From assembly GCF_000149955.1 (NCBI RefSeq), contig NC_030992.1, positions 2,407,477 to 2,471,476 on the forward strand: a stretch of DNA of 64,000 nucleotides, given 5' to 3'. Under the pieces are notes generated by a model that ran no database searches, had not been told where the DNA came from, and saw only the letters and a program-made list of their open reading frames with translations. The stretch's first letter is position 1; each line of letters opens with the position of its first letter. Positions 22,341-34,450 of the stretch are shown one piece after another. The DNA comes from Fusarium oxysporum f. sp. lycopersici 4287. Lineage: Eukaryota; Ascomycota; Sordariomycetes; Hypocreales; Nectriaceae. The translations under genes and the position numbers were made by a program.

Positions 22341-24365
22341 GATGGTGGTAGATCTTGAAGTTGACTGGTCCAGGGAGCGACCAATTAGTTGTACTGCAGA
22401 AGAGAATCGAACTTGGTGTCGAAATCGAGGACGAAGTGGTCAGCAAGGTCGGACAAGATCAGAGGTGCATAGCTCGATAAGCTGAGGCGCTGAGACGAGT
22501 GTATTCGGTCGGATCAATGCAAGGGATGCAATTCATTAGGAGGTACGTAGTGCCGTCTACTAGTCGTTTGAATATCTGATCGCTCGGTCGCAAAGAAGTC
22601 CCCTTGAGGCCGATTGAAGGAGTGACGCGGCTTCTTTCAAAGATAGCCAAGGAAATTGAGAAGTTGAGAAGTGCAAACACGTGTAAATAATGCACAAATA
22701 GAAAAGAAAGCCAGGCGCTGCGTTTAGGAGAATGTTGCGTATGATAGAACGGAGAAAGGGAGAAAAAGAAACCTAAGGGAGAGTTCATGGAATGGGTGTG
22801 GATGACGAGGCGTTGGATTGGATTGGGCTAACGATAGCCCGTGTACTGTAACTGGACTAAGGTTTCGATTTAGGGGTTGAGCGTAGCATGGAAGTGGCGT
22901 AACGACGGTGTACCTACGGTAGCACATCCGTATAATATTGTCAACCATTATAAGTTATCAGATTGGCAATACTAGCAGATTAGAAGTGAATTCAAGACAT
23001 TCAATATTTAAGGGAGCAAGAAGGTTTTATTTGGTATTTTTCATCAGTTTCTACAAGACTCATCCCCCTGATTGAAGTTCTTGAATCCCTGGCAGTCAAT
23101 TTTCATTTACACGTGGCTTCGCCTATCATTGATTGTCCAACCCTTACAGCCTTGAGGTTCCTATCTTTGTGATAGTATGTCCATTGGAACTAAGTCGGAT
23201 GTTCCTTAATGTGACTACATAATTAAGATTCTGTCGACTTCAACAGCCTTTGACCTAAGGAATCTATTGGTCTGGACTTTTTTCAGTTTAGATACCCTCA
23301 TGTTATCAACTCATTATGCAGATGTAGCAAACCTTGGCTCAACCATACGGTTACTAGAATGGCCATCCTGTTCCGCTTCAAATACCAGTCGCAAGAAATT
23401 GTTATATCAGGCACAGGAGTTGAGGCCCCTACATCCACTTTGCCTGATCCCCTCAGCTCATTTCTTGGATCCTCCCCAAGCGCCATGGGCTGCTCGTCCT
23501 TGCCCACCTATACCTCTTCCCCGTAGAAGCTCCGTCGAAAAGATTAAAAATAATAGGCCTGAACAACGCTCGGCTGGATCCAAACTCTCGGCTACCCCTG
23601 AGTATGGCAGTATGGCCAACATTGTGACATGCTCTTGAACAGAACTTGTCTAAAGCTGTAGCAAGACGTCGAACACGTGATATCTTGCTTACCTTCCCCA
23701 GGTCACTAAGTCCGGGAATAAAAGTAGTACACATTGTGGTGGGTGCTGCCAATGATTCCTGGCTTGTTTTTGTGGCCTAGTGGGATAGTGTTTATAAACA
23801 GTTGCCACACAAGAGGACTTTGCCGATTCGACGTTGCTCGGGTATAAATCTTGTAATTTGAGCCTATGAAACACAAAAAGGCGCCTTCTGAGGACACAAA
23901 TGGGATGTGGTGCCCCATCAATCACATCCACTTCAAGGGCCAAATGCCACCAGACTCTACTTCCGATATTTGCGGTAATGAGCTTTAAGACGTGTTTCAA
24001 TTATGAGTGAGCTCCTATCGAGAATCACTATAATGCTATGATGCTGAAGCCTGTAATACTCCATCTCCAATACCCCATCCATACTCCAGACTTTTCCCTG
24101 AGTGGCACCAAGAACAGGAGACATAATCCCACCAATGCCGATGTCGTTGTTTTCAGGAAGAGGGCGGGGAAAGGCTATATGATGTTGTACAGAGTGCAGG
24201 GTGCTCTAAAACAAGGGGTATAATAACAACAAAAAAGCATGCTAGCCAACTCCCAGCATCTTAACAATCAAATCAGAGTATGTTGCGTTCTGTGCGCACA
24301 AGTGATATTACAAATAAAGTAATGGTCCATGTATCATCGCTTAAGGTCGGGTTTTAATCAGGTCG
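22341..24365. other. intergenic region
   Basis: A 2-kb stretch between two genes on the same strand. It contains the upstream region of the DUF3405 gene and the 3' flank of the LIM-domain gene. Open frames such as 23267-23638 (+) and 23453-23752 (-) overlap each other and have no recognisable content. Confidence 0.5.
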
Positions 24366-26533
24366 TTACATCATGCCAAGTCGCGTGTTGCGCTTGTTCA
24401 TTCGTGGTCGAGGACCAGAAGGTCCAGGGAGACCGGGTGCAAGGCGGTTCCCGGGGGGCGGCATGCCATATGGAGGTCGTGGAAGCCCCATACCTGGCCC
24501 CATCCGCTGGGCTGGATGGCCCGGAAGACCCATCATGGGAGGTCGTGAGCCGGACGGTGATCGCCCCGGAGGCGCCTTCATAGGAGGGTAAGGCTGTTGT
24601 ACTCGGCGCCAGGCATCTCTTTCGCAGTATGATTTGCCGTCAACCTCAAAGTAACCATCAGAAAGAGATCGACCACAGTCGAGACACCGGAAACATCCGA
24701 TATGATATTTAATGGAAAATTCATCTTCCAGGTATTGTCCTTCAATCCCCTTCTCACAGCTTCCACAGAGACTGCCATTGAGTTTGTGATAATGGTGCTC
24801 GCAATATGGCTTGTCGTTGAGAACATAGAACTCAGCTGATGTGAATGGCTCGGAGCATGTCGTGCAGACGAAGCAAGCCTTGTGGTACTTGCCAGTCAAT
24901 CTTCCATCTGCAGATGAGATGCTTTTGCCTGTGATGGCAAGGCCGCAAGCTTTGCAGTTTCCTCGAGATCGCACGGGATCCTGGGATCCCTTTCGAACGG
25001 GAGGCGCAGTAGGTGGAGGAAGCGTATGTGCACGCATTAATTCTGGGGCCTTGTCGTAATGAATCTGGTCCTGAGGCGAAGTTGCGTAAAGCGGTCTCGG
25101 TTGTGAATCGCTTCGCTGAAGAGGAATCTCGATTCGACGTTCATCTTTAGTGGCAGAGCTGGGTCGTTCACCTCTCGAGGAGAGTTCGAGAGGCGATTCT
25201 GCAAGAGGCGACCTTGTACGTGAAGGGGCCCGCAAAGGGGTTCCAGCTCGAGGATCCTTGGTCCCCAACGCCTCCATTGAGCTCTCGAGGTCCTCCATCA
25301 GACCGTCCATAGCAGAGAGATCGGACGGATCACGTCGGGGATGAGATTTTGACTGACTAGTTTGAGAACTACCATGGCTCTGGTGGCTGAAAGTGGAAAA
25401 TCCAGAGGACGTCGAGTCTGACGGTGTGTGATAGGGGTTGTTCACACCGAATTCGGCAGCGAGATCGACGGACCCTGAATATTTGCTAGATTTTGACGGG
25501 TGCAGGAGACTCTTGCGCGGCGGCGGGGCTCGCGAAGTATCAGGTCCCATGGATGGTTTGGATGCATGGCCAGGGCCACCGGCTGCCTTGCGCTCAGGCT
25601 TGGTACCAGGTGCAGAAGGAGTTCGTAAGGGGGGTTCCGATCGAACACCCAGCTTGGGAAATGTGTCGGAGCGGTTCATCATTCCCAAGGGCTGAGGCTG
25701 AAGTCTCGCTTCAGCTGTCGAAGGACGACCAAAACCTTCGTAATCATCTCTTGTCGGTCTTTGAGGGGGGGCGGATGGACTACTGTTGCTGTTATCTGTT
25801 GGGGATGCAGATCTGCGAGGATTAAAGTAATCCTTTGGTGATGCACTCAGGAAGTCATCTGACTTATCGCCGCCTTCCGTTATTTCTTTGGGAAAAGATG
25901 GTGACAGAGCCGAGGGACTGCGAATAGTATCAAATGGTCCCGGGGCGATTGTATCCATTCTCTTGAACAAAGTCGTGTTAACTCCTCCGTTGGGGCTGAT
26001 AGAACGAGGCTGGAAGTCCGGCCCATGCTTCTTCTCGCCAAAGCCTCCATAAGCCCCAGGACGATCGACTGGGCGCGGCGATGGTAGGATCAAATCATCC
26101 TCATGTGGTGTTGGGACGTCATCAAAGAAGCATTCCATTTCGTTAATTGGTGATGTGCTACGCGGCTCACTATTTGGTGTCAATTGTCCCTGGCGCAGAA
26201 ACGGATGGTCTACTGTGTTGTTAGCTGGGTTTATGCGTATTAAACAATTGCAACTTACTGGCTGCATTGACATCTAATGATGCAGGTATGCGCCCTGGTT
26301 TCTCAGGGGACGCTGGACTATATGGTGTATACGCCTCATATCGTTCTGGTGGAGGGGAAACTTTGGGACGATTAGTTCATTTCACTGGTTCAACGAAACA
26401 CTCATGATATTTTCTTACGTTCGGGCGCTGGGGGTGCACAAACATGGTCCCCCATCATAGAGATTTCCACCTCCCGATTACATGACGAGCATTTGATAGT
26501 CGGGAGGAACATGGATTCTCGTGGGATCGCCAT
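24366..26533 (-). CDS. paxillin-like LIM-domain protein
   Basis: Three exons, 26533-26419, 26360-26259 and 26212-24366, separated by introns of 58 and 46 nt, give 687 residues. The N-terminus (MAIPRESMFLPTIKCSSCNREVEISMMGDHVC) contains a small Cys-Cys-His-Cys pattern that may bind zinc. Residues ~80-480 are disordered and Ser/Pro-rich. Two LIM zinc fingers follow: the first from ~492 (CKACG ... HKACFVC ... CEHH) and the second from ~555 (CGSC ... HIGCFRCLDC ... CERD), each with the eight Cys/His/Asp ligands. The tail is rich in Pro, Gly and Met and ends basic. This layout matches yeast Pxl1 and its filamentous-fungal relatives, which act at polarised growth sites and the septum with actin and Rho signalling. 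The Pxl1 link is by architecture; other fungal LIM proteins are possible. Confidence 0.85.
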
Positions 26534-29500
26534 GATGGCGGTGTGAGCTGATGTGCTGCTTAGGGGGAACGGAGTCGAGTTTATTATGTGCCGCCTTTAA
26601 ATGTAATTGAGTCGTCGCCGTGGTTTCTCTCCAAATGCCTGAAAGCGCCTTCGACAAAATGACGTATGAGAGATAATCGTATGCCTTGTCGCGGTGGTTT
26701 CACAGATGGTGCTTTATGTGAGACCTTTTACATTCGTACCCCAGGCCCGTTCTGCGACCGGTGTCCCTGGGGTTGGTGAAGTAGATTGAGGATGCCAAAT
26801 GTCGGTGCGATTGCACTTGTTGATCGCATAAAGGCTGTCGTACTGTTCAAAGAGGGCTTTTCTTTCTTTCCTAGTGGCAAAATCGTGGAGAATGATAATC
26901 GCAATGTTTTATCTCGTCTGGCTGAGTTAAGTAGGAAGTAAATTGGCGTCGAAGTATTTGCTAGAGACGTGAGAGAAAGAGGATGAGCCACTTCTCGGTT
27001 GATCGTGTAATGAAAAGCTAAAGTCAAGAGTAGATTGAGATTCGATTGGAGTGGAAGGGAATCAGATTCAAGAGTCGAAACACGATACTAAAACACCTGT
27101 GACGTGAAAGGATAGAAAGAGGATCAGCTGTCGACTTTCAAGAAAGGGACGATGCATATGGTGTCTCGAATGTGGAGGGAGAGTGGGCGGGTTGATGCTA
27201 AAGGAGACCCTTGACCAAACTAAAGGCCTTTGAGATGCAGGCTTATCCTGGAGCCCGACCCTGGTTGGCGTTGGTGTTGGCGTTGGTGCTGGTGCCCTTG
27301 TTCATTAACAAGTTAATAAGTTGCGCTCGCCGAGAGGCCCTGTCTCCTGTCCTTTTAGCCCCCTGGTTGGCGAAGGACGGTTCGCAAACTGACGGGTTTG
27401 CGGTGGGTGCGGTGTGGAATTTGCAACACGGGCACTACGGAGCTTTGTGTTTTGTGCTGAACACAACAAGAGCGACGACATTTTTGACTTTATTCTTGAG
27501 AAGCGTTCACTTCTATAGGTTGCTTGTGGATTGTTGTCGAAGTGGCCCAGCCAGCCTTAGTACCCAGCGCTCTGGATGTTGACAAGTGGCTTAGTACCTA
27601 CGGACGGATCCTCCGTTACTGCTTTAAACAAACTTTCTCTCGTATTGTCTTGGCTAGATCATTGGGACTCCATTGACTCCAGTAACACGGTAGACCACAT
27701 TCCAGTAAGCTTTCCGGAACTAAATGCTTCCTTGGAGCTTCTGGACCCAAGACAGCGTCCACCCTACCCCCAAGAGGAGGCAAAAGGGCAATGAGACATG
27801 AATTACGGAGAATGAATTCAATTATCGATTTGGAGGGAGGGCAGAAAGACTGGCAGGAACACCAATGAACTCCAAATCAATGGATCCCTCAAAAAGGTTT
27901 TGCTGTCTCGCTTGTTAATCAATCAATGTTGCATGTCTCTTTGTGAGGATGGGGAAACAAGGGCAACAAGTCTTTGTTCGGTTAGGATCATCCGCCGCTT
28001 GTCTGCATGCATGAGATGAGTCTGGAGGATGATAATCTAAAGCGGAAGAGTCCCTCTTGTAGATGTTAGCCCGCAATTGGCTCCTTAACATCAACAATGA
28101 TTGCATCCATCTTATTCCTTCGTTTGCGTCCCGTCAGTCTCCTGCATGCGTCAAGCTCAGTGGCCAGAAGTCTGATGCCCTAATAAACTCATTAAAATGA
28201 ACAACACAGCATTCGAAAGCGAAGAACCAAAGAAACGAGCCAGACTGAGCCCGGCCTCAGCCGAATCAGTCATGGGATGAACGCCACAGTATGTTCTCTG
28301 TAACCTGGTCATTGATGCCATATCCACTGTTGCTCATGGATAAGGTCAAGAAGATCCACTGAAAACCGTCGACAGCTCGGGTACCTTGCAGGCAGCTCTG
28401 TCCAATGAAGGGGCTTATCTAGCAAACTAGTCTCGTTTTAGACAGACGTCCACCGAAAGGGGATCTGCCTCATTTAATGTTTCTTTTATTACTCGCGGTG
28501 TGGTGTGAAAGCTCCGCCTGTCGCTATTGTGAATCCAACTCTGGTAATATGGCCACTGCTATGTAACTATCCGTCTCTGCAAATCAATGTGTTCTCTGAC
28601 GGCATTGCTACTGCATGGCCACTCCTCGCCAAGTTTTCTATAAGACATGCTTCTACGGAGTAAACTTGGTTTAGTTATCGCATATAGTTCGTGTTTTAAC
28701 ATGGCTGGATTATGGGTGCGACTTGCGAGTATATAATTGATACGGCCAGATGATAATTGCCTACTCCATTGGCTCGTCTAATGTGACTGGGGGGTTGACC
28801 TGAATAATTACCTGCACTCATTCGGTGGGTAAGCCGTGGATGAATCGTGGCTGATCTTCACACCATACGCCAAATACAGCAGGTTCTATCTCGTGGTTTA
28901 AATGTCACTGTTGATGCAGATGATGGTTCAATGCAAGTGCACCCGTTTGCTTTGCAAGGTCTTGAGTACCTGCGTATTTCGGGCAGGATCTAGTATACAA
29001 CTCTTCTTATGACTATTTGCAGAAGAGAAACCAGGCTACAAGCGATGATCCACTGTCTCAGGTCTCTGATCGGGAGATCAAGAACCTGCTACGACATTAA
29101 TAGACCATGACCACGGACTGCAATCAATCCGACAGCCATGCATTGGCCTAATTTTCAATAGATCGATAGCTGAGGCGCCACAATTGGAAACTTTCAGTGT
29201 CGTTAGGCTAGAAGAATTGCAAAACTGCCGCCACGATCGTTGACGGATATTGGCCCTCGATTAACATGCTTGCGGACTAGAGCTGCCCCTGGTGATCAAC
29301 CATGATGGAGGGGGGTTTGGCGATTTTCTAACACATCAAGACGCCTTGTTATGATGAATAGTTCCCTATCAACCTTATCAAAGGCGTGGGGATTACTCAG
29401 TAACACGAATGCCTCTCGGTCAATTGATTTCATCAACCAATATGGGCTTCGCAACTGATGACATTGTAAAAATTCCATTCAGTCTATAAGGGACCTTCAA

Positions 29501-32208
29501 ATGTAACCCGCCATGTCGACACGAGCCTCTGAAGTCACCTTGCCAGTTCCTTATCAAACATTTAATGACTTCAAGTTCAGGATACTTTAGCTTGGACTAG
29601 CTAGTCATGAGCTTGAGAATTACCCCTGGCACGTCTGCCTATAAGGTTGACTTTGGCACGTCATTCAGGGCTCTCCAAGGGCAATCAGTTGGCATTATAT
29701 GGCATGGCTGAGACTGGAGTAGTCTCTGAGGCGTGATCGTCGATCGGCTATCGTGACCAGTCTCGGGCACATGGGTCTGTCAAGCAAAAATGCGTCAACA
29801 AGTCATCAACTATAGCAACGGCTTCTGGACCCTGGATTTGAATCAAGTCTGCAAATGTTGTGGCATAAGGCCAACACATAGACGAAGACTTTACCTGTAT
29901 TATTTATTTCGAGGTCGCGGCTGAAACGTCAGCCTGGGGACGGAGAAAGCTATATTTTCCTTCGGGTTCCAGACATGGGAAGCCAGAATTAGGAATGTGC
30001 CATAGTCAGTGAGTATAAAGCTAGCTGCTATGGTCATGGGACCCGACGTTGAAGAGGTCTCGCTGTCTGTCCTCGAGGGTCAGTTCGAATGGCTGGAGTA
30101 TCTGACTCCACTCTTTCACGTCTTCTCCTGATACTCCCTCAAGGCGATTTGTCCCGCATGTACCAGCTTCTCCCGCATTAGACGGTGAGGGACGACATTG
30201 TAGAGGCCAGGATTCTCTGACGATCTCAACACCATACAGAAGCCATGTGGGTATTCGGCTCGGCATCGCATCTTTCTGCTGCACTTCCTCGTTACATGTG
30301 AATGGAGCTACTTCCCAACCAGCCACCAATGTGAAGAACAATTGCCTTGAGATCTACGGATACAATTTAAGAATAATGCGGCCCTTCTGCGAGAGCTATG
30401 TCACGATAACATCCGACGCATTCATTCCTCTAGTCGCTGAAGGCTCTGGGGCATCGTGGCGCTGGGCTAGCGTGGGTTGATCGAGGTTGATCAACGACAG
30501 GCACCGGCAGGAGATAACGAGTGACAGTATAGATGATCCTCGCCAGTTGGACAAGATTGTAAGCCAATTGTTTCAAAGACTCTGGATACCTACCTGGTCA
30601 ATGCAAGTACACGTTGTGATAAGAATGCACGCAACATGCTACCAGCAATCGGGATCATCATCCAAAAGTCCTTCTGTCTCCTGATTATTTTTACCCTAGA
30701 GATGACATTTGATTAATCAGAATCAATTTCGAACGCTACTTGCCAAACGGGTTTCGCTGTCCATGGAACAGACGTCAACAGTCTTGTGGGTTGAGGGTTC
30801 TGAAATATTTATTGATTCCAGTAGTCTCTAGGAATGCTTATCGCGAACCCAAAGATACTCGTTCATAGTCATAACAACAAGTCATCGACGGCTAATAAAG
30901 CCTGTAATACACAAGACCTTTTACCCGTTCAAGCTTGACCCTGTGCTCTTGACTTGCTGCCAAATAACCCAACAACATTAGGACAGACCTGTATGATCAC
31001 CGAAGGTCCCGGGTAGAGCCAATCAAGTTGGATGATGTCGACAGCATTGGATGAGACAATTTATTATGCTTAGAGACAGGCCCACTGCTTTTGTCCCGCA
31101 CGGGCTAAGAAAGGTCAAGTCAAGTTGTCGAATGCTGAGAGAGATGCACAACGTCAGGGGCTCAAGCCAATGGTTCGGGAGAGGGAGGATTACAAGGCAG
31201 GGTTAAGCTGCACGAGCATGGGCGGTAGTTTACGAAAGTGCTTTCGCCAAATCAAACATATTCAACAAATATCAACAACTAGCACATGCCTACTCCGTAC
31301 ACTCATATTGATCAGAGGCAAAGGAAAGAAACCTCTTGATAAGTCGGGGTCAACCGTGCACTCATAAGGTCTTATTTGAAGCTGTCTCCGCCAACTGAAC
31401 CCCAACTCCATGGATGAAAATCGTGGGAGAAATGTGGGAAAATCTGGAGGATGGAGACGCTATCCATACCTTTTTCTCGGTTCTAGGAATTCAATGGATG
31501 TGTGCTAGCATCAGGTGTCCACAGACATGCATGGAAAACATACAGTAGCTTACAGTAGCTCGATATCATCAATACACGCTGTTCCGAGCTCTCCGCGTCC
31601 CCAGCCGCTAGAATATCGCTACTCCACTATTGGCTCCTTGTAAACCTCACCGCCCGAACGTCCACGACAGCCAAGCGAGGGAAAAGTGGCAGTACAGCAA
31701 GGTACGTCTCCCAGAGTCTGCCATATTTGAACCTTCCCCATCCCCGAACAACACTCCGTTTCTCTCTCTTTTCCTTCACCAACAAACCTCGTCAACTTAC
31801 AATCAGCCAAATAACATCCCCAAACTTTTCAAAACACTTGTTTCCCATCAAAATCTCCTTCTCTTGACATCTATCTACCCCGCTACCCCGCCATCAACAA
31901 ACCCCCTGCAAATACTCTTATCATAAAGACCAAGGCCTTGACCCTTGGTCACTACAGTCGTCAAGACGTTTTCCAATCTCCTTAACTCGTAAGTCACCTA
32001 ATTAAATCCCAAGAAAGACGATGTGAAGATGAATGGACAAATGCTAACCTCACAAAAGGACGCACCACCCGTTCGCAGGAGCCCGCTGCTCAGCCGATTC
32101 CGGAGGCTCAGCGGACTCGACCTTTGAACAGTAAAGGTCAAATTTCAAACAGAACCCGTCCAATCTCAATCAATTTGCAAATTTCCACGTAAAGCCACCT
32201 TTTTCATC
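26534..32208. other. long gene-poor region (5.7 kb)
   Basis: It separates the LIM-protein gene and INO1, which are transcribed away from each other, so both promoters lie here. I see no convincing gene; the longest candidates, 27211-27582 (+) and 30021-30341 (-), have no recognisable domain. It includes a short GTTGGC/GTTGGT tandem repeat near 27263-27294 and a doubled ACAGTAGCT at about 31541-31560. The part before INO1 (31730-31920) is pyrimidine-rich, as in many fungal promoters. Confidence 0.5.
31989..32058 (+). other. probable 5'-UTR intron of INO1
   Basis: A good donor (GTAAGTCACC at 31989) and acceptor (GCTAACCTCACAAAAG ending 32058, with its own CTAAC branch point) define a 70-nt intron about 150 nt before the INO1 start codon. 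It is inferred from splice signals only. Confidence 0.5.
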
Positions 32209-33887
32209 ATGGCTCCTCACGCGGAAGTCGGCACGGGCTCCTCGAACGGGGCGGTCTACAACGGCCGAGGTTCCTCAGCTACCCAGGACCTCTTCACCGT
32301 CAACTCCCCCAACGTCACCTACACTGATGCGGAAATTCGTTCCCGATACACCTACCGCACTACCAAGGTTGACGTTGATGCTAATGGCAAGTATGTCGCC
32401 ACTCCAAATGAGACTCTCTATGACTTCAAGGTCGACCGTAAGATCCCCAAGGTCGGCATGATGTTGGTTGGCCTCGGAGGCAACAATGGCACTACCGTCA
32501 CCGCTGGCATCCTCGCCAACCGCCGTCAGCTCGCCTGGGATACCAAGGAGGGTCCTCGCGAGTCCAACTACTACGGCTCTGTTGTTATGGGCTCTACCCT
32601 CAAGCTTGGCCATGATGCCAAGACCCATCAGGAGATCAACATTCCCTTCCATAACATCCTCCCCATGGTTCACCCTAACGACCTTGTCATTGGCGGCTGG
32701 GACATTAGCAAGATGAATCTGGCTCAGGCCATGGATCGCGCTCAGGTCCTCGAGCCTACCCTCAAGGCCCAGGTCAAGAAGGAGATGGCCGAGATGGTTC
32801 CCCTTCCCTCCATCTACTACCCAGACTTCATTGCCGCCAATCAGGAGGACCGTGCTGATAACGTTCTCGAGGGCTCCAAGGCTTGCTGGGCTCACGTTGA
32901 GAAGATCCGCCAGGACATCCGTGACTTTAAGGCCAAGAACGGCCTTGACAAGGTCATCATCATGTGGACTGCCAATACTGAGCGATATGCCGACCTGATT
33001 GAGGGCGTCAACGACACTGCTGACAACCTTCTCAAGGCCATTGAGCAGGGCCACGAGGAGGTCTCTCCCTCAACCGTCTTTGCCGTTGCCTGTATTCTTG
33101 AGAAAGCCCCTTTCATCAATGGCTCCCCACAGAACACCTTTGTCCCTGGCGCCATCGAGCTTGCTGAGAAGCACAATGCCTTCATTGGTGGTGATGACTT
33201 CAAGTCTGGCCAGACCAAGATGAAGTCTGCCCTGGTTGATTTCCTCATCAACGCTGGTATTAAATTGACATCCATTGCCAGCTACAACCATCTTGGCAAC
33301 AACGATGGCAAGAACTTGAGCTCCCAGAAGCAGTTCCGCTCCAAGGAAATTTCGAAGTCCAACGTCGTTGATGACATGGTTGAGGCTAACCACGTTCTGT
33401 ACAAGAAGGGCGAGCACCCTGACCACTGTGTTGTAATCAAGTATATGCCCGCTGTTGCCGACAACAAGCGCGCTCTTGACGAATACTATGCCGAGATTTT
33501 CATGGGCGGTCACCAGACCATTTCGTAAGTTGATGTCAAGGTTTCGAAGACAATAGACTGCGACTGACCATTTTCAGGCTCTTCAACATCTGCGAGGACT
33601 CCCTTCTTGCCTCTCCTTTGATCATTGACTTGGTCATCATTGCCGAGATGATGTCTCGTATCCAGTGGAAGGCTGTATCCTCTGATGGTACTGCTACTAC
33701 CGAATACAAGAGCTTCCACAGTGTCCTGAGCGTCCTTAGCTACATGCTGAAGGCTCCCCTCACCCCTCCTGGCACCCCCGTTGTCAATGCACTAGCCAAG
33801 CAGCGTGCTGCTCTGACTAACATTTTCCGTGCTTGCGTTGGCCTCGAGCCGGAATCTGACATGACTCTTGAGCACAAGCTCTTCTAG
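32209..33887 (+). CDS. INO1: inositol-3-phosphate synthase
   Basis: Exons 32209-33524 and 33578-33887, split by a 53-nt intron, encode 541 residues, close to the usual ~530 of fungal enzymes. The protein converts glucose 6-phosphate to 1D-myo-inositol 3-phosphate using NAD, the committed step for inositol and phosphatidylinositol. Recognisable signatures are the dinucleotide-binding loop [11 protein letters not shown] (residues ~86-96), the [11 protein letters not shown] segment, [28 protein letters not shown] and [15 protein letters not shown], and in exon 2 [20 protein letters not shown]. No signal sequence is present, so it is cytosolic. Codon choice is strongly biased to C/G-ending codons, as expected for a highly expressed gene, which also explains the long spurious antisense frames. 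No clear inositol-response element was seen near the start. Confidence 0.97.
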
Positions 33888-34450
33888 TCGTTACGCATAT
33901 GTTTCATACTCTTGACATTGATTGATTTGGAGGGGGAATATTTATAGGACAGTCTTTACCGGATGCTCACATTGGTATTTGAAAACTGAAAAATTTGTAA
34001 AAACGGAGGAGAGATCAATTAGCCGCATAGCCAACCAAATTTAATTGTGCCATTCTCCTCATGATATACGAAAACACGATATATATGTGTCATTTGCAAT
34101 ATCGCCGCGCGACATATTGTATGCATGACTGGCCCTCGCCATGTATACAGACCTGAGGCATTTGGACGTCAAGGGTGTTAATTGAATTTTACTGTGGCTG
34201 GTAAACTTTACGCGTGATTGATGCGTATCAACGCGTCTCTCCACGCCAACGCATTTCCATGGCCCGCGCGTCGCGTTAAGCTCCCCACTACCACTTAGAC
34301 CTGGGAGTTTCCATCATCCTCACAGATCAAACATCCACTCTTATGTCAAGAAAATTATTCACTCCCAAGGACTAGATGTTAATTTGCTTGTTGTTTCCGT
34401 CTTTTCGCTGACCACTTTCTATTTACATCATAACTACCATCGGTATCACA
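33888..34450. other. intergenic region between INO1 and MRC1
   Basis: It contains the INO1 3' flank and the MRC1 promoter (same strand). A short repeat of ACGCGT-like sequence near 34208-34234 resembles the MCB element (ACGCGT) of replication genes; one exact ACGCGT lies at about 34229-34234. Confidence 0.4.

Noticed and set aside
30021..30341. A 106-codon - strand frame with a plausible soluble-protein composition
   Set aside because: No domain, no neighbouring exons, and no clear promoter; too weak to call.
32275..33513. Long antisense frames within INO1 (259 and 147 codons)
   Set aside because: They are shadows produced by the strongly biased codon use of INO1.
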